Below, piece by piece: positions 42,805-52,373 of a stretch of 64,000 nt of DNA. Source of the DNA: DATAAZ01 sp036259875 (GTDB lineage Bacteria > Actinomycetota > Thermoleophilia > Gaiellales > Gaiellaceae); the NCBI GenBank assembly GCA_036259875.1, contig DATAAZ010000073.1, forward strand, positions 1-64,000. The letters run 5' to 3'. A program made the translations under genes and the position numbers. Numbering within the stretch: the first letter of the stretch is position 1; the number at the start of each line of letters is the position of its first letter. The notes below the pieces were generated by a model that was given only the letters and a program-made list of their open reading frames with translations, searched no databases and had not been told where the DNA came from.

Positions 42805-43796
42805 CGGGCGCACCGACGAACCCCCGTGCGCCCTCGCCGCACATCTCCGTGATCGTTCCCGCGAGGAACGCGGCCAACTCGGTCGGCGACCTCCTCGCAG
42901 CTCTGGCCACGCAGACCCTCCCTCGCGACCAGTTCGAGGTGCTCGTCGTCGACGACGGCTCCGTCGACGAGACGGCCGCGCTGGTCGAGGCATGGGTAGA
43001 GCGCGATCGGTCGCGGCGCCGTCTGCTACGGGGTGCCGGGCGGGGGCCAGCGCACGCGAGGAACCTAGCTCTCGCGCACGCGCGCGGCGAATGGGTCGCG
43101 TTCACCGACGCGGACACCCTCCCTCGGCGCGACTGGCTCGAGGCCGGCCTCGCGACACTGGAGCGGACCGGCGCGCAGGCGCTCGAGGGCGCCGTCGACC
43201 CGTGGCCCGACCTGGAGCCGCTCCCGCACCACCACTACGTCTCGAACCGACTCGGCGGCCGCTACCTGACGGCGAACATGGTTTACCGCCGCGAGCTTCT
43301 CGAGCGCGTGGGCGGCTTCGACGAAGAATTCCCGGACGCCTTCCTCGAGGACTCGGATCTTGCCTTCCGCGTGCTCGACCTCGGCGTGGAGATCCCGTTC
43401 GCCCCGGGCATGCGCGTCCGTCATCCGGTTCGGGATGTCGCGCTTCGCGACGCCCTCCGTGCGGTCGAGCGTGTTCGGTCGCTGCCGCTCCTTGCGGAGA
43501 AGCATCCCCGGCGCTACCACGAGCTTCGCCCCGTCGTCCGCCCCGTCTCGAGCGTCGACGTCGATCTCCTCCTCGCTCTTCCGGCGGCGGGCGCCGCCGC
43601 GAGAGCGAGAGGGCTCGGACGCCTCGTCCTCCTCGGCGTCGCCGCGAAGGGGGTTCGCTCAGCGCTCCTCGCCGGCCGCGTGCTCGCGGGGCCGCGTGAA
43701 GAGATGTTGGTGAGAGCGGCCCTCTCCCTCGCGCTTCCGCCGCTTCGGGCGTGGTGGTGGCTTTTGGCATGCGCCCGCTCCCGGAGGGTGGTCTAG
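42801..43796 (+). CDS. Family 2 glycosyltransferase with C-terminal extension
   Basis: Length 331 aa, TTG in a TTGA overlap. Motifs: ISVIVPARNAANSVGDLLAAL, VLVVDDGSVDETA (first Asp pair), AHARNLALAHARGEWVAFTDADTLP (DAD, metal motif), TANMVYRRELLERVGGFDEEFPDAFLEDSDLAFRV (ED motif). The last ~80 residues are hydrophobic and basic (LVLLGVAAKGVRSALLAGRVLAG, LPPLRAWWWLLACARSRR), suggesting membrane association. A 59-base gap separates it from the next gene, the largest gap in the chain. Confidence 0.9.
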   Translation: MTGAPTNPRAPSPHISVIVPARNAANSVGDLLAALATQTLPRDQFEVLVVDDGSVDETAALVEAWVERDRSRRRLLRGAGRGPAHARNLALAHARGEWVAFTDADTLPRRDWLEAGLATLERTGAQALEGAVDPWPDLEPLPHHHYVSNRLGGRYLTANMVYRRELLERVGGFDEEFPDAFLEDSDLAFRVLDLGVEIPFAPGMRVRHPVRDVALRDALRAVERVRSLPLLAEKHPRRYHELRPVVRPVSSVDVDLLLALPAAGAAARARGLGRLVLLGVAAKGVRSALLAGRVLAGPREEMLVRAALSLALPPLRAWWWLLACARSRRVV

Positions 43797-43855
43797 TGAG
43801 GATGGGGCGAAGCCGCGCCCGCATCGAGCAGCCTCGGCGCGGGGGAGGCCGCTGA

Positions 43856-46003
43856 GTGCGCATCCTCTTCGTCGGGAGGCGGTACTGGCCGGCTGTCGGG
43901 GGCGTCGAGTCCCTGATGCGCGACCTGGCGCAGGAGCTCGCCGCCCGCCACGAGGTCCGCGTGCTGAGCCTCCGCATCGACGATGGGCCGCTGCACCGGC
44001 TCTCGGACAGCCTCCGGCCGCCCCGACCGTTCGAGCCGTTTCGGGACGGTCCGGTTTCAGTCGAGCCTCTTCGGCTCCCGGTCACTCGGCGTGCGCTCAT
44101 GACGCCGCTCGTGTGCGTCGTGATTCCGGGGCTCCGCCGGTACGCGTACGGGCGAGCCCGGGTGGCCGCAGCGGCGCTCTACGCCCACGTCGTCGCCCCG
44201 CTCATCGCGCGTCGCGCGAAAGGATTCGACGTCGTTCACGTCTGGGGAGGCGACCTGCTCGCCGCGGCGGCCGTCCGTGCCGCGCGGCTCGTCGACGTTC
44301 CCGTCGTCGTGATGCCGTCCGCGCATCCAGGGCAGTGGGGGGACGACCCCGCTTCCGCCTCGGCCTACCGGAAGGCGGATCGCGTGCTCGCCCACCTCGC
44401 GAGCGACGCCGAGCTCTACCGCAGGCTCGGGGTGCCTGCGTCGCGCGTCGTCGTCTGCGGCGCCTGCACCCGCGGGCTCCGGGCGGGCGAAGGCGAGGCG
44501 ATTCGCCGCCGCTTCTCGATCGACGGGCCGCTCGTGACCTTCCTCGGCGTTCGGCGTGCCCACAAAGGGCACGACCTGCTGCTCGACGCCGCGGCACTCG
44601 TCGCTCGGGCTCGGCACGACGTGACGTTCGCGTTCGTCGGGCCTGGGTCGCGCCTCGCGACTCCGAACGGCGCGCGGGTAATCGACGTCGGTGGTGCCGA
44701 CCACGAAGTGCGCGACGCGTGGGTTGACGCGTCAAACCTCATCTGCCTGCCTTCGAGCGGCGAGAGCTTCGGGATCGCGGTCATCGAGGCGTGGAGCCTC
44801 GCGAAGCCTGTCGTCGTCAGCGACGCGCCCGCCCTCCGCGAGCTCGTCGAGATGTCGGGGGGTGGAGTCACCGTCCCCCGGGACCCGCGAGCGCTTTCCG
44901 ATCGGATTCTCGACCTCCTCGCCGATCCCGCTTTCTGCGACTCGTTGGGCCGTCGCGGGCACGCCTGCTGGTCTTCGCGCTTCACCGTCGCGTCTGTCGC
45001 CGCCACGCTTGAGCGGACGTACGCGGCGGTCGCGAGTCACGGAGCGCGATCAGATCGCCGTCTCGCTCGCGACGTTCAGCTCGAGACCAGGGCTGGCTCC
45101 GACGTATCTCGCCTAAAGACGGTCCGCAACGACGACGTTCCGACGGCGAGCGTCGTCATCGCGACGCGGAACCGGGTCGAGCTTCTGCGCCGCTGTCTCG
45201 ACGCGCTCGCCCGACAAGCGACGCGGCGAACGCTTGAGGTCGTCGTCGTCGACGACGGCGGAGAGCCTCCGCTCGCGGCGTCGGACCTCGCGGCGCTCCC
45301 CGCTGCTCGTCTCGTGCGAGGAGAGGGAAGAGGGCCGGCCGCCGCACGCAATCTCGGGCTGCAGGCGGCACAGGCGCCGGTGGTTCTCTTCACCGACGAC
45401 GACACGGAGCCCGACCCGAGCTGGCTCGAGGCGGCGTGCTCCTTCCTCGAGGGACATCCCGAGTGTGTCGGCGTGGGAGGAGCGACGGTCTCCCCCCCGT
45501 TCGACTACCTCTACGAGGAGAGCGTCGAGTGCGAGGTACCCGCCTACTGGACCTGCAACGTCGCCTACCGAAAGCGAGTCCTCGACGAGCTCGGAGGGTT
45601 CTGCGAGGCGTTCCCGTGGCCGCGCCACGAGGACCTCGATCTCGGATATCGCGCCCTACGACATGGCCCGATCGGCTTCGAGCCGCGCATGCGGGTCGTC
45701 CACGTCCCCCGACCGGCCTCGATCGCCCAGCTCGTCGCGAGAGGCCGCTTCGTGGCAAGCGACGCCCTCCTCGCGTCGCGCCACCGCGACCGCTATCGCG
45801 TGCCTCGGGTCGTCCCGCGGACGCTCGTCCCCCTCCTCGCGCTCGCCCGCGATTGGCAGCGGCGCCTCCGGGCCGAGGGCGCAGCGCTCGCTCGCTCGCC
45901 GCGCCGCCTCGCTCGCTTCCTCCTTGTCGCCGCAGGTCAGCTCGCCGTCGCGTTCGTGACCGCCGTCGCCACGAGCGTCGAGCCGCGAGGGGCGCGGCGA
46001 TGA
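43856..46003 (+). CDS. Fused glycosyltransferase, GT4 then GT2 (715 aa)
   Basis: GTG start. Residues 1-390 are GT4: ILFVGRRYWPAVGGVESLMRDLAQ, LVTFLGVRRAHKGHDLLLDAAA, PSSGESFGIAVIEAWSLAKPVVVSD (E-x7-E pair at about 303/311). A basic linker (about 395-428) leads to GT2: TASVVIATRNRVELLRRCLDALARQ, VVVVDDGGE, GPAAARNLGLQAAQAPVVLFTDDDTEPDPSW (DDD at about 514-516) and PRHEDLDLGYRALRHG. Both active sites look intact. A single polypeptide with two transferase sites could add two sugars in succession. It is 59 bases after the previous gene and overlaps the next. Confidence 0.9.
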   Translation: MRILFVGRRYWPAVGGVESLMRDLAQELAARHEVRVLSLRIDDGPLHRLSDSLRPPRPFEPFRDGPVSVEPLRLPVTRRALMTPLVCVVIPGLRRYAYGRARVAAAALYAHVVAPLIARRAKGFDVVHVWGGDLLAAAAVRAARLVDVPVVVMPSAHPGQWGDDPASASAYRKADRVLAHLASDAELYRRLGVPASRVVVCGACTRGLRAGEGEAIRRRFSIDGPLVTFLGVRRAHKGHDLLLDAAALVARARHDVTFAFVGPGSRLATPNGARVIDVGGADHEVRDAWVDASNLICLPSSGESFGIAVIEAWSLAKPVVVSDAPALRELVEMSGGGVTVPRDPRALSDRILDLLADPAFCDSLGRRGHACWSSRFTVASVAATLERTYAAVASHGARSDRRLARDVQLETRAGSDVSRLKTVRNDDVPTASVVIATRNRVELLRRCLDALARQATRRTLEVVVVDDGGEPPLAASDLAALPAARLVRGEGRGPAAARNLGLQAAQAPVVLFTDDDTEPDPSWLEAACSFLEGHPECVGVGGATVSPPFDYLYEESVECEVPAYWTCNVAYRKRVLDELGGFCEAFPWPRHEDLDLGYRALRHGPIGFEPRMRVVHVPRPASIAQLVARGRFVASDALLASRHRDRYRVPRVVPRTLVPLLALARDWQRRLRAEGAALARSPRRLARFLLVAAGQLAVAFVTAVATSVEPRGARR

Positions 46004-47256
46004 GGATCGCGTGGCTCGGGCCCGCGCCCTGCGAGGAGACCGGTCCCTGTTACACGACGACCCAGCTCGTACCGGAGCTCGTCAAGGCCGGCATCGAAGT
46101 CGACTGCTTCATCGCGGCCCCCGCGAGCTCGATTCCGCCGCGCCTCACCGGTATCGACGGCCTTTCGTTCTTCTGTCTCCCGCCGCGCTGGCAATGGAAC
46201 CGCTGGTACAGCCGCACGCCGCTCATGAAGTTCGTGAGCGGGCAGGCGGCGAGAGCGCGCGCGCACGTCCGGCTGGCAGCCCTCGTCGCCGAGCGGCACG
46301 CAGACCGCCCGTACGACCTCCTCTACCAGTACTCGCAGATCGAGCTTTTCGGTGTGCGCCGGCTCCGGAGGCGCCTTCCCCCGATCGTCATCCATCCGAC
46401 GGTCCACATCGGAGGAGAGCTTCGCTGGCATCGCCGCGAGGCTCGTCTCGCCCGTTCGTGCGAGCCGCGCGCGTGGCATCTCGCCGTCCGCTCGATGCTG
46501 ACGGCGCGGGCGCTCGTCCAGAAGCGAGATATCCGGCTCGCTCGAATGGTCGTCGCGCTCAGCCGCCGCTTCGGCGACCACCTATGCCGGGACTACGGCG
46601 TGCCTCCGGATGCCATCCGTGTCGTCCCGAACCCGATTGATCTAGCGCGGTTTGCGCCGCGGGACGGCCCGCCTCCGCGGGCGCGCTTGACGATTCTCTT
46701 CGTCGCTCGCCTGTCGGTGCGAAAGGGCGTCGACCTGGTCGTCGCGCTCTCACACCGGCTCGCCGATCTCGCCGGCGCCGTCGAGATCAAGATCCTCGGC
46801 GACCGAACGCTCTGGTCCGACTATCGCCCCCTGCTCGCTGGGCTCAACGCCGACGTCGCCACGTACGTCGGCTCCGTCGCGCCGCCTCAGTTGCGGGAGA
46901 TCTACCGCGACGCGGACGGCCTCGTCCAGCCGAGCTTGTACGAGCCCTTCGCGCTAACGGTCGGCGAGGCGCTTTCGAGCGGGCTTCTCGTGGCGGTGAG
47001 CGACGAGGTCGGCGCTGCCGAGGACGTCGACCGGCGCTGTTGCATCGTCTTTCCCGCCGGCGATCTCGATGCATTCGAGGCCGCGACTCGGGAGCTCGTC
47101 GCGAGGCTCCGCGGCGAGCGGCGGCCCGAGCTTGGCGGGCTCGCGCGAGCCGAAGCCGAGCGCCTTTTCGCGCCGGCGACAGTCGCGGGCCAACTTGCCG
47201 ATTGCCTCCGCGAAGCCGCAGCAAGACCGAGGGTGTCGGAGGCAGTCGGTGAGTGA
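46000..47256 (+). CDS. Family 4 glycosyltransferase
   Basis: Length 418 aa, ATG in an ATGA overlap. N-terminal half: IAWLGPAPCEETGPCYTTTQLVPELVKAG and the DLLYQYSQIELFGVRRLRRRLP segment. Donor half: LTILFVARLSVRKGVDLVVALSHRL, IKILGDRTLW, and GLVQPSLYEPFALTVGEALSSGLLVAVSDEVGAAED with E-x7-E (EPFALTVGE). The length is normal for GT4. An eight-base overlap joins it to the next fused transferase. Confidence 0.9.
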   Translation: MRIAWLGPAPCEETGPCYTTTQLVPELVKAGIEVDCFIAAPASSIPPRLTGIDGLSFFCLPPRWQWNRWYSRTPLMKFVSGQAARARAHVRLAALVAERHADRPYDLLYQYSQIELFGVRRLRRRLPPIVIHPTVHIGGELRWHRREARLARSCEPRAWHLAVRSMLTARALVQKRDIRLARMVVALSRRFGDHLCRDYGVPPDAIRVVPNPIDLARFAPRDGPPPRARLTILFVARLSVRKGVDLVVALSHRLADLAGAVEIKILGDRTLWSDYRPLLAGLNADVATYVGSVAPPQLREIYRDADGLVQPSLYEPFALTVGEALSSGLLVAVSDEVGAAEDVDRRCCIVFPAGDLDAFEAATRELVARLRGERRPELGGLARAEAERLFAPATVAGQLADCLREAAARPRVSEAVGE

Positions 47257-49330
47257 GATCGGCCTCGGCGTGTCCGTCGTCGTCGCCAGCTATCGGCGCC
47301 CGGCACACCTGCGCCGATGCCTCGACGGGCTCGGGCACCAGCGCGTGCCGCCCGAGGAGATCGTCGTCGTCCGCCGCCGCGACGACGACGCAACGGCCGC
47401 GGTCGTCGCCGAGTCGAACGGCGGCTCGGTGGCGGAGGCCGTCGTGCACGAGCCCGGGGTTGTCGCCGGGCTCGAGGCGGGCGCGCGAGCCAGCTCGGGC
47501 GGCATCGTCGCGTTCGTGGATGACGACGCGGTCGCCCGGCCCGACTGGATCGAGCGCCTCGTCGAGCGCTTCTCGGATCCCGCCGTCGGCGCCGTCGGCG
47601 GGAGGGACGTCCTCCACACCCCTGAGCGCCTAGTCGCCCTTACGGACGATGTCGGCCGCATCACGTCCTGGGGAAAGGTGATCGGAAATCACCATCGCGG
47701 GGGCGGGAACACGCGCGACGTCGACGTCCTGAAGGCCGTCAACATGGCGTTCCGGCGGGAAGCTCTCGCGTTCCCGCGCGGGCTGCGCGGCGAGGGTGCC
47801 CAGGTGAACTTCGAAGTCGCCATGTGCCTCTGGGCGAGGCGGCGCGGATGGCGGATCCTTTTCGACCCGGCGATCGTCGTCGATCACTTCCCCGGCCCTC
47901 GCTTCGGTGCCGACCGGCGCGGGCGGCCCGAGCGGAGCGCCGTTCGGGACTCGGCCTACAACAGCGTCGCCTCGGTCGTGTCGCTGGAGCCGCGCCTACT
48001 TCGCCGGCGCGCGCTCTACGGTCTTCTTGTCGGCAACATCGGCGCGCCCGGCCTCGCGAGGGCGGCGATCGGGGCCGCTCGAGGAGAGCAGGAGGCCGTT
48101 CGCCGGCTTCTTCCCTCGCTCGCCGGGCAAGCGGACGCCCTCGCTGACCACGTCCGCAGGCGCCGCCTCTGCCTTGTCCCTCTCGCAGCGGACGCCTTGA
48201 CCGCCGAACCGCGGAAGCTCGTCGTGACCGTCCCCTGGGGCGAGCGGCTCGGCGGCGCCGAGAACATGCTGCTCTCGTTCCTTCGTCACGCTGACCGACG
48301 GCGCTTCCGGCCGCTCGTCGTCTTCCTCCAGCGAGGGCCGTTCGAATCTGAGGTGCGCGCGCTCGGCTTCGAGACGGCCGTGGTTGAGGCGGGCAGGCTG
48401 CGGGAACCGCTCAAGTTCGTACACGCCGTGCGCTCGCTCGCCGCGCTCCTTCGCCGCGAGCGGCCCGACCTGATCCTCAACTGGATGGCGAAGACGCAGC
48501 TCTACGGCGCACCTGCGGCCGCGCTCGCACGAACCGCGGACCGGGTGCTCTGGTGGCAGCACCTGACCCCCGACGGCCATTGGCTCGATCGAATCGCCAC
48601 GCTGCTTCCCAGTTGCGCGATCGGGTGCTCGTCGCGCGCGTCCGCCGAGGCGCAAGCCCGCCTCGGTCCGCGCCGGCCGACCTTCGCCGTCCACCCGGGC
48701 GTCGACGTCCGCTCAGCATGCCCGTCCCCGGACGTGGCCGGCCTCCGCCAGCGCCTCGGGATCCCGGACGGCCGGGCCGTCGTCGGAATCGTGGGCCGAC
48801 TCCAGCCGTGGAAGGGGCAGGACCGCGTCATCGAGGCGGTCGCGCTCCTTCGCCGGCGCGGGCACGACGTCCACGGCCTCGTAGTCGGCGGCGACGCCCA
48901 CCGGCTCGCCCCCGACTACGGGCGCTCGCTTTTGCGACTTGCCCAGAAGCTTGGCGTTCGTGACGAGATCGAGTTCGCCGGTCACGTCGAAGATCCGGCG
49001 CCGTACCTCGCGGTAATGGACGTCCTGGTCAACGCGTCTATCGGCGAGCCGTTCGGAATCGTCCTCCTCGAGGCGATGGCTGCCGGCGTTCCCGTGGTAG
49101 CCGTCGACGCGGGCGGCCCCGTGGAGATCGTCGAGGCCGGGCGCTCGGGGCTCCTCATCGCGAGCGGTACGCCGACCGAGATCGCAGACGCCGTCGAGCG
49201 GATCCTCACGGACGAGGAACTCGCCCGGCGCCTGCGCGCCTCGGGACGAGCCCGGGTGCAACGCCTCTTCACCGCTCGGCGGATGGCGGAGCGCCTGCAG
49301 GCCGCCCTCGAGGGGGTGGCGGCACGATGA
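47249..49330 (+). CDS. Fused glycosyltransferase, GT2 then GT4 (693 aa)
   Basis: GTG start in an eight-base overlap. Residues about 1-290 are GT2: GVSVVVASYRRPAHLRRCL, EIVVVRRRDDDATA, SSGGIVAFVDDDAVARPDWIE (metal DDD at about 91-93), LKAVNMAFRREA, GEGAQVNFEVAMCLWARRRG. Residues about 322-693 are GT4: LVVTVPWGERLGGAENMLLSFL, VGIVGRLQPWKGQDRVIEAVALL, ASIGEPFGIVLLEAMAAGVPVVAVDAGGP (E-x7-E at about 600/608). The order is the mirror image of the fusion at 43856. The first conserved Asp pair is Arg-rich (RRRDDD), a slight deviation. Confidence 0.9.
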   Translation: MSEIGLGVSVVVASYRRPAHLRRCLDGLGHQRVPPEEIVVVRRRDDDATAAVVAESNGGSVAEAVVHEPGVVAGLEAGARASSGGIVAFVDDDAVARPDWIERLVERFSDPAVGAVGGRDVLHTPERLVALTDDVGRITSWGKVIGNHHRGGGNTRDVDVLKAVNMAFRREALAFPRGLRGEGAQVNFEVAMCLWARRRGWRILFDPAIVVDHFPGPRFGADRRGRPERSAVRDSAYNSVASVVSLEPRLLRRRALYGLLVGNIGAPGLARAAIGAARGEQEAVRRLLPSLAGQADALADHVRRRRLCLVPLAADALTAEPRKLVVTVPWGERLGGAENMLLSFLRHADRRRFRPLVVFLQRGPFESEVRALGFETAVVEAGRLREPLKFVHAVRSLAALLRRERPDLILNWMAKTQLYGAPAAALARTADRVLWWQHLTPDGHWLDRIATLLPSCAIGCSSRASAEAQARLGPRRPTFAVHPGVDVRSACPSPDVAGLRQRLGIPDGRAVVGIVGRLQPWKGQDRVIEAVALLRRRGHDVHGLVVGGDAHRLAPDYGRSLLRLAQKLGVRDEIEFAGHVEDPAPYLAVMDVLVNASIGEPFGIVLLEAMAAGVPVVAVDAGGPVEIVEAGRSGLLIASGTPTEIADAVERILTDEELARRLRASGRARVQRLFTARRMAERLQAALEGVAAR

Positions 49331-50106
49331 AGTCGAAGCGGCCGCTCTACGAGCTCGCGGAAGAGCGCGTCCTTCCCGGCGGAGACCAGGGGCATTTCGC
49401 GTGGCACGTCGCCCGCTATCGATTCGCGCTGCCGCGCGTCGCCGGCAAGCGCGTGCTCGACCTCGGGTGTGGCGAGGGCTACGGGACGGCGCTGCTCGCC
49501 GAGACCGCACGGGAGGTCGTGGGCGTGGACTACTCGCCGGTCGCGATCGACCATGCGAGACGGAGCTATGCCCGCGAAAACGTCAGGTTCGTCGTCGCGG
49601 ACGCGACGGCCCTCGACGACTCTCTCGGCCACTTCGACGTCGTCACCTGCTTCGAGGTCGTCGAGCACGTCGAGCGCGACGATCGCCTCTTCGCCGGCGT
49701 GGCGCGGGTCCTCAGACCGGGTGGCACGCTCGTGCTCAGCACGCCGAACCGCCTTGTCGACGAGCTCGTGGAGTCGATCGGTGGCGGTCACTTCGAGTAC
49801 CACGTCAACGTCCTGACGCCTGCGGACCTTCGCAGGCGGGCGCGCCCGCTCTTCGACGACCTGGCGCTCTATGGCCAGTCGGTTCGGAAGAGCCCGGTGC
49901 ACACGCTCTTGAAGGCGGCGGACGTCTTCAACGTGCGCCATCGAGTCGTTCGGTCGCTCACCGCCCAGCACGCCGTGGCGGCCGCGCTCACGCCACGCCG
50001 ACACGGTGGCGGTTCACCCTCCTTCCGCTTCAGCCGCCTCCTCGTCCGGCAGTCACCGATCGTCGTCCTCGTCGCACGAAAGGGGACGCGTGAACAGGAG
50101 GCGTAA
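49327..50106 (+). CDS. Class I SAM-dependent methyltransferase
   Basis: Length 259 aa, ATGA overlap with the preceding fusion. Core: RVLDLGCGEGYGTALLAETAREVVGVDYSPVAIDHARRSY, then FVVADATALDDSLGHFDVVTCFEVVEHVERDDRLFAGVARVLRPGGTLVLSTPNR. It is a standard Methyltransf_11-type domain followed by an acidic/aromatic region (HFEYHVNVLTPADLRRRARPLFDDLALYG). The acceptor is probably a glycan or glycolipid of this cluster. It overlaps the next gene by 17 bases. Confidence 0.88.
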   Translation: MKSKRPLYELAEERVLPGGDQGHFAWHVARYRFALPRVAGKRVLDLGCGEGYGTALLAETAREVVGVDYSPVAIDHARRSYARENVRFVVADATALDDSLGHFDVVTCFEVVEHVERDDRLFAGVARVLRPGGTLVLSTPNRLVDELVESIGGGHFEYHVNVLTPADLRRRARPLFDDLALYGQSVRKSPVHTLLKAADVFNVRHRVVRSLTAQHAVAAALTPRRHGGGSPSFRFSRLLVRQSPIVVLVARKGTREQEA

Positions 50107-51193
50107 CGGCGCGCCTGGCCGGCGTCCGCGCGTCGCGATCGTCGTGAACGCGGACGGACTCCAGGTCCGACGCGCCGAGGCGTTTCGGTGCCATCTCGAG
50201 CCCGAGTTCGCGATCGACGTCGTCGTCGCGCCGGGCACGCGGGCGCTCCGCCGCGTCGGCGGCGGCGACGCCGTCTACGTGATCGACCCGGGGCGCCGTG
50301 GGTTTCCGGCCGCAATCGCCGCCTGGCTCGCACGATCGGCCGTCGTGGTCGAAGTCGGCGACCCACAGGGCGCCCTGTACCGCGTGCTGGGTCGGGGCAC
50401 GGGGGCCGTGGCGGCCGGCGCGGCGATCGACCGGCTCGTGGCCCGCCATGCCGATGCGCTCGTCGTGCGTGGGCGCGGGCTCGCCGACGTGCTGCGCCCG
50501 CGCGTCCCCTGGGCCGAGATCCCGGACGGCGTCGACGTCGACCTCTTCCGCCCGGGCGTCGACGGCGACGTCCGCTCGAAGCTCGGGATCCCGGCGAATG
50601 CCTTCGTCGTTGGGCTCGCCGGCTCGCTCGCATGGGCGCCGGGTGCGGGAATCGGGTACGGCTGGGACGTCGTCGAGTGTCTCGCTCAGGTTCGTGACGA
50701 GACCGTGTGGGGACTCGTGGTCGGCGACGGCGAGGGACGCAGTCGCCTCCGCGAGCGCGCCGATGAGCTGGGAGTCGGCCGCCGGTTGGTGCTTCCGGGT
50801 CATGTTCCGCATGAGGACGTGCCCCGGTACCTGTGCGCGATGGACGTCTGCGTCTCGACGCAGACGAACGATCCCGTCGGGCACGGGAGGACGACGGCGA
50901 AGCTCCCGGAGTACCTCGCGTGCGACCGGTTCGTGCTCGCGACGCGCGTCGGCGCGGCAGCAGAGGTCCTTCCACCCGGGATGCTCCTCCCGTACGAGGG
51001 CCAGGCAGACCGAAATCATCCGGCGCGCCTCGCACGCCGCGTGGCCGAGCTTCTTCCGCGCCGAGCCGAGCTTCGTCGCGGCGCGGGCACGCGCGCGATC
51101 GCGGTGGAGCGCTACGCCTATCCGCTCCTCGCGCTAAGGCTCGCGGCGCTCGTCCGCCGCGTCCTGAGCGGAAGGGGGCGACGCGATGGGTAA
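50090..51193 (+). CDS. Family 4 glycosyltransferase (short N-terminal domain)
   Basis: Length 367 aa. GTG at 50090 with AAAGGGG five bases upstream, inside the 3' end of the methyltransferase gene. The N-terminal half is compact (RVAIVVNADGLQVRRAEAFRCHLE, AVYVIDPGRRGFPAAIAAWLARS). The donor half shows FVVGLAGSLAWAPGAGIGYGWDVVECLAQV, LVVGDGEGRSRLRERADELGVGRRLVLPG, and VCVSTQTNDPVGHGRTTAKLPEYLACDRFVLAT, where the usual E-x7-E is replaced by TTAKLPEYLAC. It is a GT-B glycosyltransferase with altered catalytic region. Confidence 0.83.
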   Translation: MNRRRNGAPGRRPRVAIVVNADGLQVRRAEAFRCHLEPEFAIDVVVAPGTRALRRVGGGDAVYVIDPGRRGFPAAIAAWLARSAVVVEVGDPQGALYRVLGRGTGAVAAGAAIDRLVARHADALVVRGRGLADVLRPRVPWAEIPDGVDVDLFRPGVDGDVRSKLGIPANAFVVGLAGSLAWAPGAGIGYGWDVVECLAQVRDETVWGLVVGDGEGRSRLRERADELGVGRRLVLPGHVPHEDVPRYLCAMDVCVSTQTNDPVGHGRTTAKLPEYLACDRFVLATRVGAAAEVLPPGMLLPYEGQADRNHPARLARRVAELLPRRAELRRGAGTRAIAVERYAYPLLALRLAALVRRVLSGRGRRDG

Positions 51194-52373
51194 CGAGCTC
51201 GCCGGGCGTCCCTCGGTCGCTCTCGTCGCCCACAAGCTGAACGAGACGGGCGGGATGGAGCGCGCCTTCTACGAGTTGGTCCTCGCCATCCATCGCGACT
51301 ACCGGGTCTCCGTGTTTTCGCTGGAGACGGCGCCTGACCTCCAGCCGCTCGTCGAGTGGAACCGGATCCGCGTCCCGCGGCGACCGATCCCGCTCATGTT
51401 CGTCCTCTTCTACGCGCTCGCGGGCATTCGGCTCGCTCGGGGACGCTTCGACCTCGTCCACACGATGGGCGCAATCGTCCCGAACCGGGCCGACGTGGCG
51501 ACCGTTCAGTTCTGCCAGGCCGGCTTCCGCGAGCGGACCCGGGCATTCGCGTCGCAGGGGGCCCCGCTGCTGCGCCGGCTGAACACCGCGGTCTTCCGAG
51601 TCCTCGCGCTCGCCGCGGAGCGGTGGTCATACCGGCTCGGACGTGTGCACGTCCTCGCAGCTGTGTCTCGTGGTGTCGAGAGGGAGCTCGAGCGCCACTA
51701 CGCCGGGGTTCCGGTCGCCCTGACGCCGAACGGCGTCGACCCGAACCGCTTCCGGCCTGACGCAACGACACGGCGTTCCCTCCGATCCGACGAAGGAGTA
51801 CGAGACGGCACCGCCGTGGCGCTCTTCGTGGGCGGCGACTGGGACCGGAAAGGGCTCGCAATCATCGTCACGGCGCTTGCCGCCGCACGACATGCAGCGC
51901 GTGTTGACCTCGCCCTCTGGGTCGTCGGAAGCGGCGACGAGCGACGGTTCCGCCGCCTTGCGGCGGTCGAGGGTGTTCCGAACGCGGTCCGGTTCTTCGG
52001 TCCGCGGCGCGACGTCGAGCGGTTCTATCGAGCTGCGGACGTCTTCGTGCTCGCAAGCGAGTACGAGACGTTCTCGCTCGCTGCGCACGAGGCGGCGGCA
52101 GCGGGCGTCCCGATCGTCGCGACGCGCGTCAGCGGCGTCGAGGACCTGATCGGCAACGACGAGGCGGGAATCCTCGTCGAGCGGACGACGAGGTCGTTCG
52201 CCGATGCGCTCGCTCGGCTCGCCTGCGATCCAGCGCTTCGGCGGCGCCTCGGAGACGAGGGAGCGCGTAGGGCGCGCGACCGCACCTGGCGTCAGTCGAC
52301 GCAGAGCGTCCTCGACGTCTACCGGAACGTCCGAGCGCGGGCCAGCGCGAACCGCGACGTGGTGCCAGGATGA
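51186..52373 (+). CDS. Family 4 glycosyltransferase
   Basis: Length 395 aa, ATG start eight bases inside the previous gene. Motifs: VALVAHKLNETGGMERAFYELVLAI (acceptor side, GGMER loop), LVHTMGAIVPNRADVATVQFC, GTAVALFVGGDWDRKGLAIIVTAL, VVGSGDERRFRRLA, and FVLASEYETFSLAAHEAAAAGVPIVATRVSGVEDLI (E-x7-E as ETFSLAAHE). The W/H/M-rich acceptor half suggests membrane-near lipid-linked acceptor. It is coupled to the downstream membrane protein by an ATGA overlap. Confidence 0.9.
   Translation: MGNELAGRPSVALVAHKLNETGGMERAFYELVLAIHRDYRVSVFSLETAPDLQPLVEWNRIRVPRRPIPLMFVLFYALAGIRLARGRFDLVHTMGAIVPNRADVATVQFCQAGFRERTRAFASQGAPLLRRLNTAVFRVLALAAERWSYRLGRVHVLAAVSRGVERELERHYAGVPVALTPNGVDPNRFRPDATTRRSLRSDEGVRDGTAVALFVGGDWDRKGLAIIVTALAAARHAARVDLALWVVGSGDERRFRRLAAVEGVPNAVRFFGPRRDVERFYRAADVFVLASEYETFSLAAHEAAAAGVPIVATRVSGVEDLIGNDEAGILVERTTRSFADALARLACDPALRRRLGDEGARRARDRTWRQSTQSVLDVYRNVRARASANRDVVPG

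Noticed and set aside
43797..43855. Terminator or promoter in the largest gap of the glycan chain
   Set aside because: The 59 bases contain no clear hairpin with T-run nor a recognisable -35/-10 pair; left unannotated.
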